A stretch of 64,000 nucleotides of DNA from Haberlea rhodopensis (GCA_907163345.1 CAJQUN010000003.1:2232001-2296000), one strand, 5' to 3'. Numbered from the stretch's first letter, positions 45,667 to 57,177 are shown. Notes: a model not told the origin generated them from the sequence alone. Translations and numbers: made by a program.

Positions 45667-46355
45667 TGATATCACCGAAATTTGCAATGACCTGCTAAAA
45701 TCAATGGAGGGGGCTCACCTTTTCCTTCTTCTTCATTACTCAAAATAATGACGATAGTGGCAGTAAGTAGCCTCTAAGATGACCTGAATGACACGAAGCA
45801 AACAGTGAGAAAGGGCTGGAAATTTTTTCGGCGTATCTCCTCCGACGGCCAAGTCAGGCAAGAGAATAAGGGAAAACAAGTGTTGTCAAGTAAGCAATAT
45901 GCTAAGAATCCCCAAAAGTGATGATCAAACCCGGTATTTATAGGGAAATAATTACCATACATGTAGATCTCTTTCCATGTGTATCTGAATCAGCCAAGAT
46001 ACTAAGAATATCTGATAAGATTTGATAAGATCTATTAGATTTCCTCAATCTTCGATAAGATCGAATCCTGGAAATCTCGCCGGAGATCTCACCCCCAGTT
46101 GATGAGCACAGGTGTTAACATGTCGGACATTTGCGAGAGGTCGGCCAGATCAAAAGATGTCGACCATGTTGGGAGGTCGGCCATATGCTGGGAGGTCGGC
46201 CAGATGACAAGAGGTCGGCCATGTTGGAAGGTCGGCTAGATGACAAGAGGTCGGCCATGTTGGGAGGTTAGTCATATACCAAGAGGTCGGTCATGAGCAA
46301 GTCTGGTTTTGAGCACCTAGAAGTTTGAATGAGCTCATACTCCTAATGGGTATCA
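45667..46355 (-). mobile_element. Solo Gypsy LTR, same family as the LTR at 18797-19459, TSD TACGT
   Basis: Read on the minus strand it starts TGATACCC and ends GGTGATATCA, like the Gypsy LTR, with matching internal blocks: a TATA region (CCCTATAAATACCGG near 45944-45931), TGGAAAGAGA and AGGTGAGCCCCCTCC-like sequence. TACGT stands on both sides, at 45662-45666 and 46356-46360. A primer site and gag do not follow, so recombination between two LTRs removed the interior. Near 46130-46290 it holds about five tandem copies of a GAGGTCGGCCATGTTGGG-type unit. Confidence 0.82.
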
Positions 46356-46360
46356 TACGT

Positions 46361-47021
46361 AAATTGGAGCGCAAAATGAATATCGAGAAAAAACTAAACT
46401 TGATCGACAAGTTCGAGTGTACAAATTACAGAAATTTTTCATAATTACAAGCACAGTGATGACATTAACATGAATCCAGAAATCAACGAGCTATTAGCTC
46501 AACGAGAATCAACAACGAAAACAATTGATGAAGCATTAAGAATTGATAGCCGAACCCTCGAAAGATGTTGCAATCACACAATGGTAGAACAAAATTGAAA
46601 AATCAGAACTAACACAGCAAGATAAATAGAAAAATTCGATCAAAAATTAGTACAATCGAATGAACAACGAGTATGAGAACGAAGGACGAGAGCACCAATG
46701 ATAGTAGAGCAAATTCGAGATTGTCAATCATTCTAGAACAAACAATGAAATTCAATAGAGGGAAGAGAAGAATTTGCAGGAAGAAATTTTTTTGTCTTAT
46801 CAACATACCCCAATATTAGTTACAATCCCACTATTTTATACTTCTCAATGTTTATGTCGCTTCTTTCTAGCTAACTAATCCTACATTCTATCCACACCAC
46901 TACAAGTTGTTACATTTAGTTCTTTAACCCACTAGGATAGCTTCTTCGGACGTCCTTGAACTCCACTTCTTCTGCTTGCACTCGTTCTTCTGCTGCATGG
47001 GATGTTTCTTCTTCTTCTTCA
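46361..47021. other. AT-rich spacer, no supported gene
   Basis: No motif was found in any frame. A CTTCTTCTTCTTCTTC stretch near 46990-47020 may belong to the downstream part of the broken ankyrin gene, whose reading frame ends at 47022. Confidence 0.35.
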
Positions 47022-48515
47022 TTAATCCATTCCAGCTATGATTTCCAGTGGATAATTATTGTCGTCATCGTTTAATGTAGCCAAATCCGGATAGGTTTTC
47101 ACCAAATCCAATGCCACATCTGCTACAAAATTATAATTAGCATCAAATCTTGTATAACATATTAAATTAAAGTTTTGTGGTCGACTCACCTATAAATTCA
47201 GATGCTATTAAAGATGCCAATAGCACAGCACCTAACTTTCCCACAAATGGGCTATTCACCACATCTATCTTGGACATAGATATCAAATACACAAGTATCT
47301 CTTTATGACAACCCATTGTTGCTAAATGGACTGGTAAAAAGTTGGCGTTATTTAGAATATATAGCAATTCAGGGTTTTTATTCACCAGCATTATCGCAGC
47401 TTCCTTGTTACCAACCACTGCAGCAGTGTGTAATGCAGTGTCCCCAGTATTATTTTTCCAGACCAAGGCATCTTTATCCATTGTTTCCAACAAATTTCTC
47501 AAGAAATTATTTGATTTTCCTGTCTCCACTGCTATTTGCAAAACTGTTTCCGAGTAATCACTAAGAATGGATGTGGTTCCCTTCTTTATACTTGTCCAAG
47601 AATTTCTTGCCTTCGTTCCAATCATCTCTCAATGCCGCTTTATACAATGGCATGTAAGTGTTGAGATCCTTGCCTGCATTTTAAGTTTCAGACAATCAAT
47701 CAGATACGAAATGAATATCTATGTTGATTTGGAATAAAAAATAATCGATTTATAGGAGCTAGAATATATTCTTCATTTGGCTTCTCACAGTTGTTGCTAC
47801 AAGTAAAAGGGATCAAACCCACCTAGTGCACAAAGCTTCCACAATATGCGGGGTCAGGGAATGGTCGGCCCATTTGGCATAATGTACGCTCTTCAGGCTG
47901 TTTCCACGAGTTGTAGACAAGTGGATCCGTTATAAAATTTGACTACATGTACTACTACTACATCTAGCTAGATCCAGCTCAAACCAAATAAGAAATAGTA
48001 TCTGATTCGTAGCTTACCACTGCCAACATTTCCCTGATCCAAATCACCACGCAATGACTCAGAACTAATCGCATCTTCGTCTTTCGCTGCATCATTTTCA
48101 TCAACTCCATCAGTTATATGGTTTTGAACTTCATTATTATCTGCTTTCATCTCAATATTGAATACGTTCTCCAACTCCAACCAAACTTCCCTGGAACTGT
48201 TCAATCCAACCACAGCATCAAGCGCATCATTCCCAATTGAACCTAAAATCCATCCCTTTATAGTCTGTCTGTTCTTCTCCAAAGTTTCCCCATAGATTCT
48301 CCATGATCAGACGGCGAGGGAAGGGGAGTTTCACCATCAATGAAACCCAGCAAATCTTGGCTCTCTAACAGACAAATCATCTGTTCTTTCCATATCTTAT
48401 AATCATGAATGCTTCTTTCTAGAGTATCTTTGTTAAGCCATGGTCTCACCGTTACGAAGTTCGTGACATTAACAGTTGATGGCCATGGATATTTCGCTAA
48501 TGTTGAGGAAGCCAT
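47022..48515 (-). pseudogene. UBN2-ankyrin repeat gene, broken
   Basis: On the minus strand ATG 48515 opens MASSTLAKYPWPSTVNV and a gag-like UBN2 region (YKIWKEQMICLLESQDLLGF, GWILGSIGNDALDAVVGL, REVWLELENVF). A one-base deletion near 48256 shifts the frame after WRRTDR. A donor lies near 48017. The next exon (from about 47675) has NTYMPLYKAALRDDWNEG, then another frameshift near 47580, then ankyrin repeats (SETVLQIAVETGKSNNFL, DTALHTAAVVGNKEAAIMLV, FLPVHLATMGCHKEILVYL). A donor at 47190 joins to 47122-47022 (ADVALDLVKTYPDLATL), which stops early at MD*. Plant proteins of the ITN1/ACD6 relatives with UBN2-like N-termini have more ankyrin sequence and a PGG membrane part, so this copy is truncated as well as shifted. 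Confidence 0.75.
47808..47930 (-). mobile_element. Au/TS-type SINE in an intron of the UBN2-ankyrin gene
   Basis: On the minus strand ACTCGTGGAAACAGCC, CGTACATTATGCC, GGGCCGACCATTCCC, TGACCCCGCATATTG and GGAAGCTTTGTGCACTAGG follow in the order of the Au/TS SINE 3' part. The B box at its 5' side is degraded. It lies between the donor near 48017 and the acceptor near 47676. Confidence 0.75.
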
Positions 48516-48545
48516 TGAAATGTTGCTTGCCAACTTCAAGTTTAA

Positions 48546-49165
48546 TTCAATGTAAATGAAGGGTGTCCGATTGATGATGCAGCTTTAATGTTATTTATTC
48601 GCCCTTGTTCAACGGAAAAAGTCGTTAATTAACTGAACCCTGTTATGCCACATTTTGCTGAAATTATCTCAAAATTAGAGTTCCAAATTTTGGCCAATTT
48701 AAAATATTCATCAATAAATTAACGTAATTGTTTATTCTCATACATAAAAAATGTAATTGTTATATGTCGTTGAATTTAGTCTTAATTAGTGCAATAAGTA
48801 ACCTTCTTTCGCATTTTTAGACATATTTTGTGCTGGAGTGTTGACGGTGCCGGACCAAACGAAGTTTCCGGAGCTGCTGAAATAAAAACACGAATAATTT
48901 TTTTTTTCATACAAATACAAACTATTACAATTACAAGTCAATAACATTACAATATCATTACAATGATAATCCAACACAACGATACAAAGTTACAACCAAC
49001 CAACCACCACAAAGACAGTAACTAAGCAACACAAAGTACAACTCACAACAACAACAAATTACAACCAAACACAACCAATTACACAAACCCACACAAAGAC
49101 AGTAACTAAGCAACACAAAGTACAACTCACAACAACAAATTACAACCAATTACACAAACCCACAC
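48546..49165. other. Spacer with an 84-bp tandem duplication
   Basis: The upper part is AT-rich, with no gene. From 49009 to about 49165 the segment CAAAGACAGTAACTAAGCAA and its continuation CACAAAGTACAACTCACAAC occurs twice with a period of 84 bases. Confidence 0.6.
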
Positions 49166-49167
49166 AA

Positions 49168-49250
49168 AGATGAAATTAGAACCTAAGACCTCATCTAAAA
49201 GGGGATCCTTGGGACTCCTCTTACCACTAGGTCAATGGTCATCGGCGAAT
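49168..49250 (-). mobile_element. tRNA-derived SINE-like remnant
   Basis: On the minus strand GACCTAGTGGTAAGAGG (A box) and GAGGTCTTAGGTTCTAATTT (B-box region) are about 35 bases apart. It is followed by A/C-rich tandem sequence rather than a plain tail. The flank 49251-49687 has no gene. Confidence 0.5.
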
Positions 49251-49687
49251 AACATAGAGTTGGGACATAGATACCCCTCTTTTCTTTACTTTAATAGAAA
49301 ATACCGCGTGAATACATACACGAATAGGTGACATAGAGTTGGGACATGAATACCAGTCTTCTCTTTACTTTCATAGAAAACACCACCCCACAAAATTAAT
49401 GAGGTCATAGAATGAAATTCTAAGAGATGCTCCTAAGTTTTTAAACTGGTGTAGTTCGAGATTTAATTTTATGACGTGACAAACTATATATATAGAGGAG
49501 AAAAAAGATTTAAAAAAATTTATGTTTTACCTTTAATTTTTTGAAAGAAAAAAAAACAATTTTGCAACACCTAAATTATAATCTTGACTCCACTCATGGA
49601 ATCAAGCATGAATCTCATGTGTTCAGGTCAATAATGGCTACTGGAATTACGGTGGGCAATACCCCACCGTATCATGTTATTAACATA

Positions 49688-50530
49688 GTTTTTTTTTTCA
49701 CACAATAAAATATATTGTTCAAATTACACATAAATAGCTCAAACAAAACCAATAGAAGTAGGTCATTGGGCATTAACATATATCGTCTCTATTAGATGAT
49801 GACCATCTTCATTTCCTTATCTTGGTGTCCAATAAAACTTATAATGAGTTTGACGACTAAGTATTCTTCGGATGTCTGGAATAATCGATCCATGCTCTGC
49901 GTTGCACTCAATCCCCTCTTCAATGCTTCAATGACTTCAATATTATCCCCTACAAATGCTACCTCTTCCCACCCTTGACTGTCAGCGAGTTTCACAGCTC
50001 ATTTAGCAGCAAGAGCTTCAACTGAACAAGGATTAATACATCCCGGAATTGTCCGCTGCAACCATGACATGCATTGTCCATGTTCATCTCGCGCTAACGC
50101 CCCTAAACCCACTGCCTGACACTCTTGAAAAATAGCACCATCGAAGTGAATATTTGTCCAACGGAGTTCATTACTTCCTCTGGTGTAGCCTTCGGATTTC
50201 TGTGCGCAACTTGATTCGCTTATGCCATAATCACCAGCAACCAATCCCAAACAACTGTTTCTCCTCATGATTCAATTTTGACAACACAAACATAATACAT
50301 TCCCCAACAGAGATGATATTAACCGCGATAACCACATTTGGTATAAGAAGCATTGCCCAAGTTTGTAAGGCCATAGGACATGAAGATCAACTTATGAGAT
50401 ATTGTCTCTCTTTCCTCTCCACAAAGGCAGCAAGAATTCTCCGCACATAACCTGTGCTTCACTAGATTATCTATTGTAGGAAGCATATTAGTACACGCCC
50501 GCCAGATAAAGACTTTGATCTTCATCGGGA
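49688..50530 (-). mobile_element. LINE 3' end: zinc-knuckle (zf-RVT) and RNase H, 5' truncated
   Basis: On the minus strand 50525-50319 reads MKIKVFIWRACTNMLPTIDN and CCLCGEERETISHKL, the zf-RVT domain. 50190-49800 reads FDGAIFQECQAVGLGALARD, SVEALAAK, then a TGA at the position of the expected Trp, then AVKLADSQGW and FVGDNIEVIEALKRG, an RNase H of plant L1-type LINEs. A T10 run at 49688-49697 (A-tail on the minus strand) marks the 3' end. The endonuclease and RT parts are absent, as usual for 5'-truncated insertions. Confidence 0.75.
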
Positions 50531-50639
50531 TCTTCAGCTTTCATAAGCTCGACAAATCATGATTCAAAGTGATAGAACCGCCTGAAAGATCTCTTTTCTT
50601 ATGTAAGTGTTGATCCACAATCAAATCATGTGCGCTTTT

Positions 50640-51198
50640 TGTTGGAAAACGAAATGAATTAAAATTTAACATGCTCGATCGATCGAGCGGGCCAGAAAAT
50701 TGTTGCCTTCGTGAACAGTAGCTCGATCGATCGAGCTCCTTGCTCGATCGAGCATTGTATCTGTTTTGTGAAATGGTATGTCCATTCATATTTAGGGTGC
50801 GATTTTTGGCGATATAGTACCTCTAAATGGTGTCCATTCGGACTTGTTTTTGGTTCACTATATATACAACATAACCCCACTTGTTTTATAAATTGATTTT
50901 CGAAATTCATTCAGACAATAAGTGAGAAAGTAGAGAGCATTTTGTTGTTCATCATTTTTCTTCTAGTTGAGTGCTTTGAACCTTTGTGGTTTGAGGACTT
51001 GTGATTTGGAGTGCTCCTATCACAAGTCATAGTCGTTGTATATTGGGAGACAAATTGCCATAGCAAACCATTAGCACCATAGCGGGGCAATATTGTCTTA
51101 AGGATGGAGATTACAAATCTCGCCTCGACATAAAACTTGTTTTGAAGTCATTGTTATTTTTATTCCTGAGATACACTTTGAGAGAAATATTCACAACA
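50640..51198 (+). repeat. 5' LTR of the two-LTR Copia element (559 bp)
   Basis: It carries three palindromic GCTCGATCGATCGAGC-type words near 50671-50690, 50711-50726 and 50742-50754, a TATATATACAAC region near 50859 and TG...CA ends. Confidence 0.88.
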
Positions 51199-51225
51199 AT
51201 CTTAAAACAATACTGTGCAATACAA

Positions 51226-52515
51226 ATGGCTTCATCGAGTGCAACAACGACTCATGTTCATCATGGTGAAAGGCCTGAAATGTTCAATGGGAACGATTTC
51301 AAGCGGTGGCAACAAAAGATGGTATTTTACTTGACCACACTGTGTTTGGCAAGGTTCTTAACCGAGGAGCCTCCTACGGTTGAAGAAGGAGAGACTGACA
51401 CCCAAAAGAGGGCGGCATTGGATGCATGAAATCAAAGCAACTTCCTATGCAAGAACTACATCCTAAATGGGTTAGACAATAAATTGTATAACGTTTATTG
51501 TCTTGTGAAAAAAGCAAAGGAACTCTAGGCATCGCTGGAAAAGAAGTACAAATCCGAGGATGTCGGCATGAAGAAATTCATAGTTGGACAGTTCCTGGAT
51601 TTCAAGATGGTTGATATCAAGCCTGTGATGGCGCAAGTGCAAGATCTACAAGTGATCTTGCATGACATTCATGCGGAGGGAATGAGTCTAAGTGATTCAT
51701 TCCAAGTCGTCGCTATGATTGAAAAATTGCCTCCTATATGGAAAGGCTTCAAGAACTATCTGAAACACAAACGAAAGGAGATAAGTCTTGAAGATCTTGT
51801 GGTTCGACTATGAATCGAGGAGGACGATAAAGTTTCCGAGAGGAAGGCGGGTAGGTTTCAAATGGAACCACGGGCCAACCTAGTTGAACAAAGAACCGGA
51901 TCAAAGCGTAAGTTTGACGGTACGGCCTCCAACAGTGGCAAGACGAAAAAGTTCAAAGGAAAATGCTATAAGTGTGGAAAGCCCAATCACATGGCAAATG
52001 ATTGTCATAACAAAGACACTCGTGGGAAAGCAAAAGATCAAGTCAATGTGATCGAACATGATCGGATCTCGGATGACTTGAATGATCTAATGTTAGCCGA
52101 TGTGGTCTTTGAAGCGAACTTGGTGGACAATCCTATGGAATGGTTCGTCGATTCTGGTGCAACCCGACATGTGTGTTCGTACAAGGCCATGTTTTCCACA
52201 TACACTCCAATAAGTGGACGCCAACTCTACATGGGAAACTCCACTACATCTCCGGTAGTTGGACTAGGGAAGGTTGTTCTAAAGATGACTTCGGGAAAGG
52301 AATTGACTTTGATAGATGTCCTACATGTTCCCAACATCCGAAAGAACCTCATATCCGGATCGGCTATAGTCAATGAAGGTTTTAGACTAGTTTTAGAATC
52401 TGGAAAAATTGAACTCTCCAGAAATGGAGTTTTCGTAGGAAAAGGCTATATGGAGAAAAGCCTATTCAAAATGAATGTAATGACGGTTAAACGTCATTTG
52501 AAAGCAATAAAGTGA
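51226..52515 (+). pseudogene. Copia gag and protease in one frame with three nonsense codons
   Basis: From ATG 51226 the frame has no indel over 429 codons and includes GDFKRWQQKM-like gag (NGNDFKRWQQKMVFYL), KKYKSEDVGMKKFIVGQFLD, a zinc knuckle CYKCGKPNHMANDC and the protease WFVDSGATRHVCS. Stops lie at 51427-51429 (TGA), 51526-51528 (TAG) and 51811-51813 (TGA). The first two stand where Trp is expected and the third where Arg is expected, so each is explained by one C:G to T:A change. The frame ends at 52513-52515, where a shift leads into the next part. Confidence 0.85.
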
Positions 52516-52740
52516 ATGATTCTACTTATTTGATTGAGTCTTGTAATTTATGGCATGATCGTTTAGGTCATGTAAATTATGGTTCACTTAACAAATTAGT
52601 GAAGTTAAACTTATTGCCTCAAATGAATGTTAACTTGAAACATAAGTGTGAGACTTGCGTCGAAGCCAAGTTAACGAAACTGCCATTCTATTCAATTGAA
52701 AGAACCACGACACCTCTTGAATTAATTCATACGGATTTAT
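52512..52740 (+). pseudogene. Copia pre-integrase and integrase start
   Basis: CNLWHDRLGHVNYGSLNKLV and CETCVEAKLTKLPF give the pre-integrase zinc region, followed by LELIHTDL of the integrase core. The frame is cut at 52740 by the 1.5-kb insertion and resumes at 54242. Confidence 0.82.
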
Positions 52741-54241
52741 TGTTGGGATATGCCCTAAGACAAGTCATTAGATGATTATTTAAGACATACAATGTTTATG
52801 ATTTTATGAATGGCAATTCATTATTATATATTATTCGTTTAACTGTGCAATGTGAATTAATATATATGTTAATGTCCTTAGAATAATATTGTATTATTCT
52901 TAAAGATGTCCCTAGTCAAGTATTATCATGAATAGGGATAATGATAATACGTAGAGACTAGTATGTGTTGATTGATGAATTGTTCATTGATATGAGATAT
53001 CAAATCAACACATGGGTACATGTTAGAGAACGATGTACTGGACAGAGCCACCATGAGAATGCAACATGGATAGTTATATGATCGTCATATGCAATTCTCA
53101 TAGTGATAATAATGTATGTAATCCTTACGACTTGTGATCATCAGAGATCCCAACATAAGGAGTTATGTATCTTGATATTGTCAAACGTTACCCGTAACAG
53201 AGTAAACTATAAAGGTAACTATTGGATACACTACGAATTATGTAGAGGGATGTTGGCTGATCGAGATAGGATTTGTCCCTCCTATATAACAGGAGATATG
53301 TTTGGCCCTTGATCAAGTGAGAACTAAAATGCATGGTCATGCTCGAATGAGTCGATATGAGATATCGAGCTTATTCGTTTATTCTAGTTCTACTTGGGGA
53401 TCAAGAAATAAAGATTGAATATACGAGTATGACTATTCCATGACTCGTGTTCAATCTAAACACAAAGGACAAAGGGATTAAGTTACATGGTTAATATTAT
53501 CACAAGTTCTAAAGGTTATGTCGAGTCATTGACATTCTTGTAATTTGGGTAGCCTTGATGTGTTGCTAGACACCGCTCTTTGCTTGTAACGTAAAATGAG
53601 ATTTTATGTCACTGCCAACATTACAAGATCCTATCGGGTCGCACAAAAGATTAAATCGAGAAGGGAAATTAAATTCATGGGATGAAATAAATAATTAAGA
53701 GAAGTCTTAATTAATAATTATAAGGATTAAATTACTAAGCCCATGAGGCTTTTTGAAAGCTTTTAATTAACTCCTATATAATGATATGCAAGGTTAATAT
53801 TTGATTAAGCTTTCAAGATATCATAATCATCAAATACTAAACCTAGCTTGAGCTCTCAGCAGCCTCTCTCAACTCGACAATCACACTCGCCGCCGCCACC
53901 AACGCCGCCGTGAGTTGTGTGAGTTTGATTGGCCGCCATTGATCGGTTTTGAACCGTGAGTTCGGTTTTGGTTCAAGAATAAGTCTAGCAACTTGTTCTT
54001 GAACATCCCTTCACCCGATTTGATCGTGTGGATACCGTTGAGGCAAAACTTGACAAGTTTTGCTAGTGACTCAAAGGAGACGTTGGACGTGGTGTTGCTC
54101 CGTGGAATCTGCTCAAACACGCTACAAGGGTGAGACTTTTGTAAACCTTTATCCGATATGAATCCCTATGAATAGATCCGCGGTTTAGTAATCCAAAATT
54201 TTATTATTCCGCTGCGTTCCATGCTTGTTGGATTACTTACA
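52741..54241 (+). mobile_element. Solo-LTR-like insertion (1.5 kb) in the Copia integrase
   Basis: It begins TGTTGGGATATGCCC, a start known from plant Copia LTRs, and ends GGATTACTTACA. The Copia integrase reads HTDL up to 52740 and continues with CDLKFVE-type sequence from 54242. TTTAT at 52736-52740 and TTGAT at 54242-54246 look like a 5-bp duplication with one mismatch. There is no pol sequence inside; short ORFs such as 53881-54120 lack motifs. A TTATTATTCCGCTGCG stretch near its end is common in Copia LTRs. Orientation is inferred from the TG start. Confidence 0.7.
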
Positions 54242-55592
54242 TTGATGTGATCTAAAGTTTGTGGAAACTAGAGGTAGGAAAAAATACTTCATCACTTTCA
54301 TTGATGATTGTACAAGATATTGTTACGTCTATTTGCTAAAGAAGCAAAGACGAGGCCTTGATAGTATTCAAACACTACAAGAATGAAGTTGAAAATCAAC
54401 TTAGCAAAAAGATAAAAAAACGTTCGAAGCGATAAAGGAGGAGAATATGGAGCACGGTCTGAAGAATTTTGCACTGAGAAGGCATTATTCACCAAACCAC
54501 TGCCCCCTATTCACCTCAATCAAATGGTATTGCCGAACGTAAAAACCGTACTCTAAAAGAGATGATGAATGTTATGTTGATAAGTTCTGGATTACCACAA
54601 AACTTGTGGGGGGAAGCAATCCTGTCGGCCAACTAAATTCTAAACAAAATACCACACAAAAGTAAGGATGAAACTCCTTATGAGTTATGGAAAAGCCACA
54701 AACCTTCCTTCAAATACTTGAAAGTGTGGGAGTGCTTGGCTAAGGTAGAAATACCAAAACCAAAGCAAGTGAAAATTGGGCCTAAAACACTAGATTGCGT
54801 ATTTATTGGTTATGCTAACAATAGTAGTGCATATCGATTTTTAGTACACAAATATGAAATTAGTGATGTGCATGAAGGTATAATCATGGAATCAAGAAAT
54901 GTGGTATTTTTTGAAGAAATGTTTCCTTACAAATCTAACAAGGAAATGATCCCTAAGAAAATGGTGTATGAAGATACTAACCATGACTCTATTGAGAAAA
55001 TAGAGCCACGACGTAGCAAGAGGACCAAAGTGGCTAAGACTTATGGTCCTGACTTCATGACTTATATGTTGGACAATGAACCAAGATCGGTTAGTGAAGC
55101 TTTATCTAGCCCTGATGCTCCTATGTGGAAAGAGGCTATTAATGGCGAGATAGAATCCATAATGCAAAGCTACACGTAGGAATTGGTAGACCTTCCAACT
55201 GGAAGTAAACCACTAGAATGCAAATGGATTCTTAAAAGAAAATATAAGTCTGATGGTTCAATTGATAAGTACAAGGCGAGACTCGTGGCAAAGGGATATA
55301 GAGAAAAAGAAGGCCTTGATACATATTCACCAGTCACGAGAATTACGTCCATTACTTTGATACATATTCACCAGTCACGAGAATTACGTCCGTTAGAGTG
55401 ATCATTGTTATCGCTGCTCTAAACAATTTAGAGATACATCAAATGGATGTAAAAACAGCATTCCTCAATGGGGAACTTGAGGAGGAAATTTATATGAAAC
55501 AACCCGAGAGGTTTGTTGTTCCCGGACAAGAGAAAAAGGTGTGTAGACTCGTTAAGTCATTATATAGGCTTAAGCAAGCGCCAAAGCAATGA
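54242..55592 (+). pseudogene. Copia integrase (rest) and reverse transcriptase start, broken
   Basis: The segment holds KKYFITFIDDCTRYCYVYLL-like sequence at 54275-54340, then NGIAERKNRTLKEMMNVMLI (54524-54580) with the catalytic Glu, and ELWKSHKPSFKYLKVWECLA. From 54718 the frame is open to TAG 55177-55179 (in place of Trp in the TWELVDLP motif) and continues in the same frame through ECKWILKRKYKSDGSIDKYK and LVAKGY. A 41-base tandem duplication at 55316-55397 shifts it. Then HQMDVKTAFLNGELEEEIYM follows, to TGA 55590-55592 where Trp is expected. Confidence 0.82.
55316..55397. repeat. 41-base tandem duplication in the Copia RT
   Basis: TTGATACATATTCACCAGTC and what follows to ATTACGTCC occurs at 55316 and 55357. 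The period of 41 breaks the reading frame between the LVAKGY and DVKTAFLNG segments. Confidence 0.88.
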
Positions 55593-55641
55593 CATGAAAA
55601 ATTTGACAAAACAATGTTGTCAATGGTTTCAAAATTAATGA

Positions 55642-56669
55642 GTGACACAAATGCGTTTATATGAAAACATGCCTAAAGCATATGTAATAGTATGCTTGTA
55701 CGTTGATGATATGCTCATAGTGGGAAGCAACTTAGAAATCATCAATCCGAGAAAGAAAATGTTAATAAAACATTTTGAAATGAAAGACATGGGTGAAGCT
55801 GATATGATACTTGGAATTAAAATCTCCAAGATATCCGAAGGACGAGTATTGTCGCAGTCTCATTATGTTGTACTCGAGAAATTTCTCGCGAATGATATGT
55901 CGTCTGTAAAAACACCCTATGACCCGAATCTACATTTGGTTAAAAACAAAGGAGACCCTGTCATGTGATTAAAATACTCAAGGGTAATTGGCAGTCTAAT
56001 GTATCTCATGAATTGTACACGTTCTGATATTGCATATGCGGTTGGCAAACTAAGTAGATTCACGAGCAGTCCAAACAATGACCATTGGAAGGCATTGACG
56101 AGGGTACTTAAATATTTAAGATACACTCTGAACTATGGATTGTACTATACAAGATATCCTGTTGTATTGGAAGGATACAGTTATGCAAATTGGATATCGG
56201 ACACTCAAGACTCCAAGTCAACAAGTGGTTATTTGTTTACCATTGGAGGGGCTGCAGTGTCGTGGAAATCTACCAAGCAAACTTGTATTGCTAGATCCAC
56301 TGTGGAATCTGAATTGCTTTGGATAAAGCGGGAGAAGAAGCCAAATGGCTTAGAAGTTTCTTGGAAGAAATTCCTTGTTGGGAAAAACCTGTGCCTGCAA
56401 TTAAAATACATTGTGATAGCCAATATGATATAGGAAAGGTACAGAGTAGCATGTATAATTGTAAGTCTAGACATATACGTCGTAGACATAATACTATTAA
56501 CCAGTTGATCTCAAATGGCATTATGTCCATTGACTACGTGAAGTCAAAGGAAAATATTTCGGATCCGCTCACGAAAGACTTGCCTAGAGATCAAGTATAT
56601 AGTTTATCGAGGGGAATGAGATTAAAACCCTATAATCAAAATCTTGTGGTGGATACCCAACCTATGTGA
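55642..56669 (+). pseudogene. Copia reverse transcriptase (end) and RNase H, broken
   Basis: AYVIVCLYVDDMLIVGSNLE has the catalytic YVDD. KHFEMKDMGEADMILGIKI, SLMYLMNCTRSDIAYAVGKL and HWKALTRVLKYLRYTLNYGL follow, then RNase H with ANWISDTQDSKSTSGYLF and KSTKQTCIARSTVESE. After a shift near 56320, EEAKWLRSFLEEIP, HCDSQYDIGK and SKENISDPLTKDLPRDQV end the polyprotein at 56669. The stretch 56670-57167 is 3' untranslated and has no gene. Confidence 0.82.
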
Positions 56670-57177
56670 CTGGAGATCCCAAGATCTAGGTTCAAAAGGG
56701 ACAACCAAACTACAAGATTGTATAAACACCTTCGAGAATTAATCTCCGACCCATTCCTATGATAAGGGGTGTAGCCTACAAAAGAGGTACGAGGATAGGC
56801 AAAAGGCCTTTAATGATTCCTAAGACATATTGGAGTATAGCGGGAAATTCTTCTAGGAGATCACCTACGTAAGTGCGAAGTGTGGCCGCTTTAAAGAATG
56901 AAAAGCACTTATGAAACCAAGTGTGGTCCATAGCCGAAATGGACACAACCGTAAGAAACCAATACGGATGTTAGAATTGTTATGGTGTGGGTTCAATTGT
57001 CTTGGTTTACACCAATGACTAAATAGTTCAAGACTATAAGTTCACTATTAAGTCAACTAAATCCGATTGAATGCTACTACGGAAGATTCAAAGCCGCAAG
57101 CTATCACTCCAGATGCCATAATAGTTCGTCAAAGCACTCAATTGCATACATGCATTAATTTAATTCATGTGGGGGAT

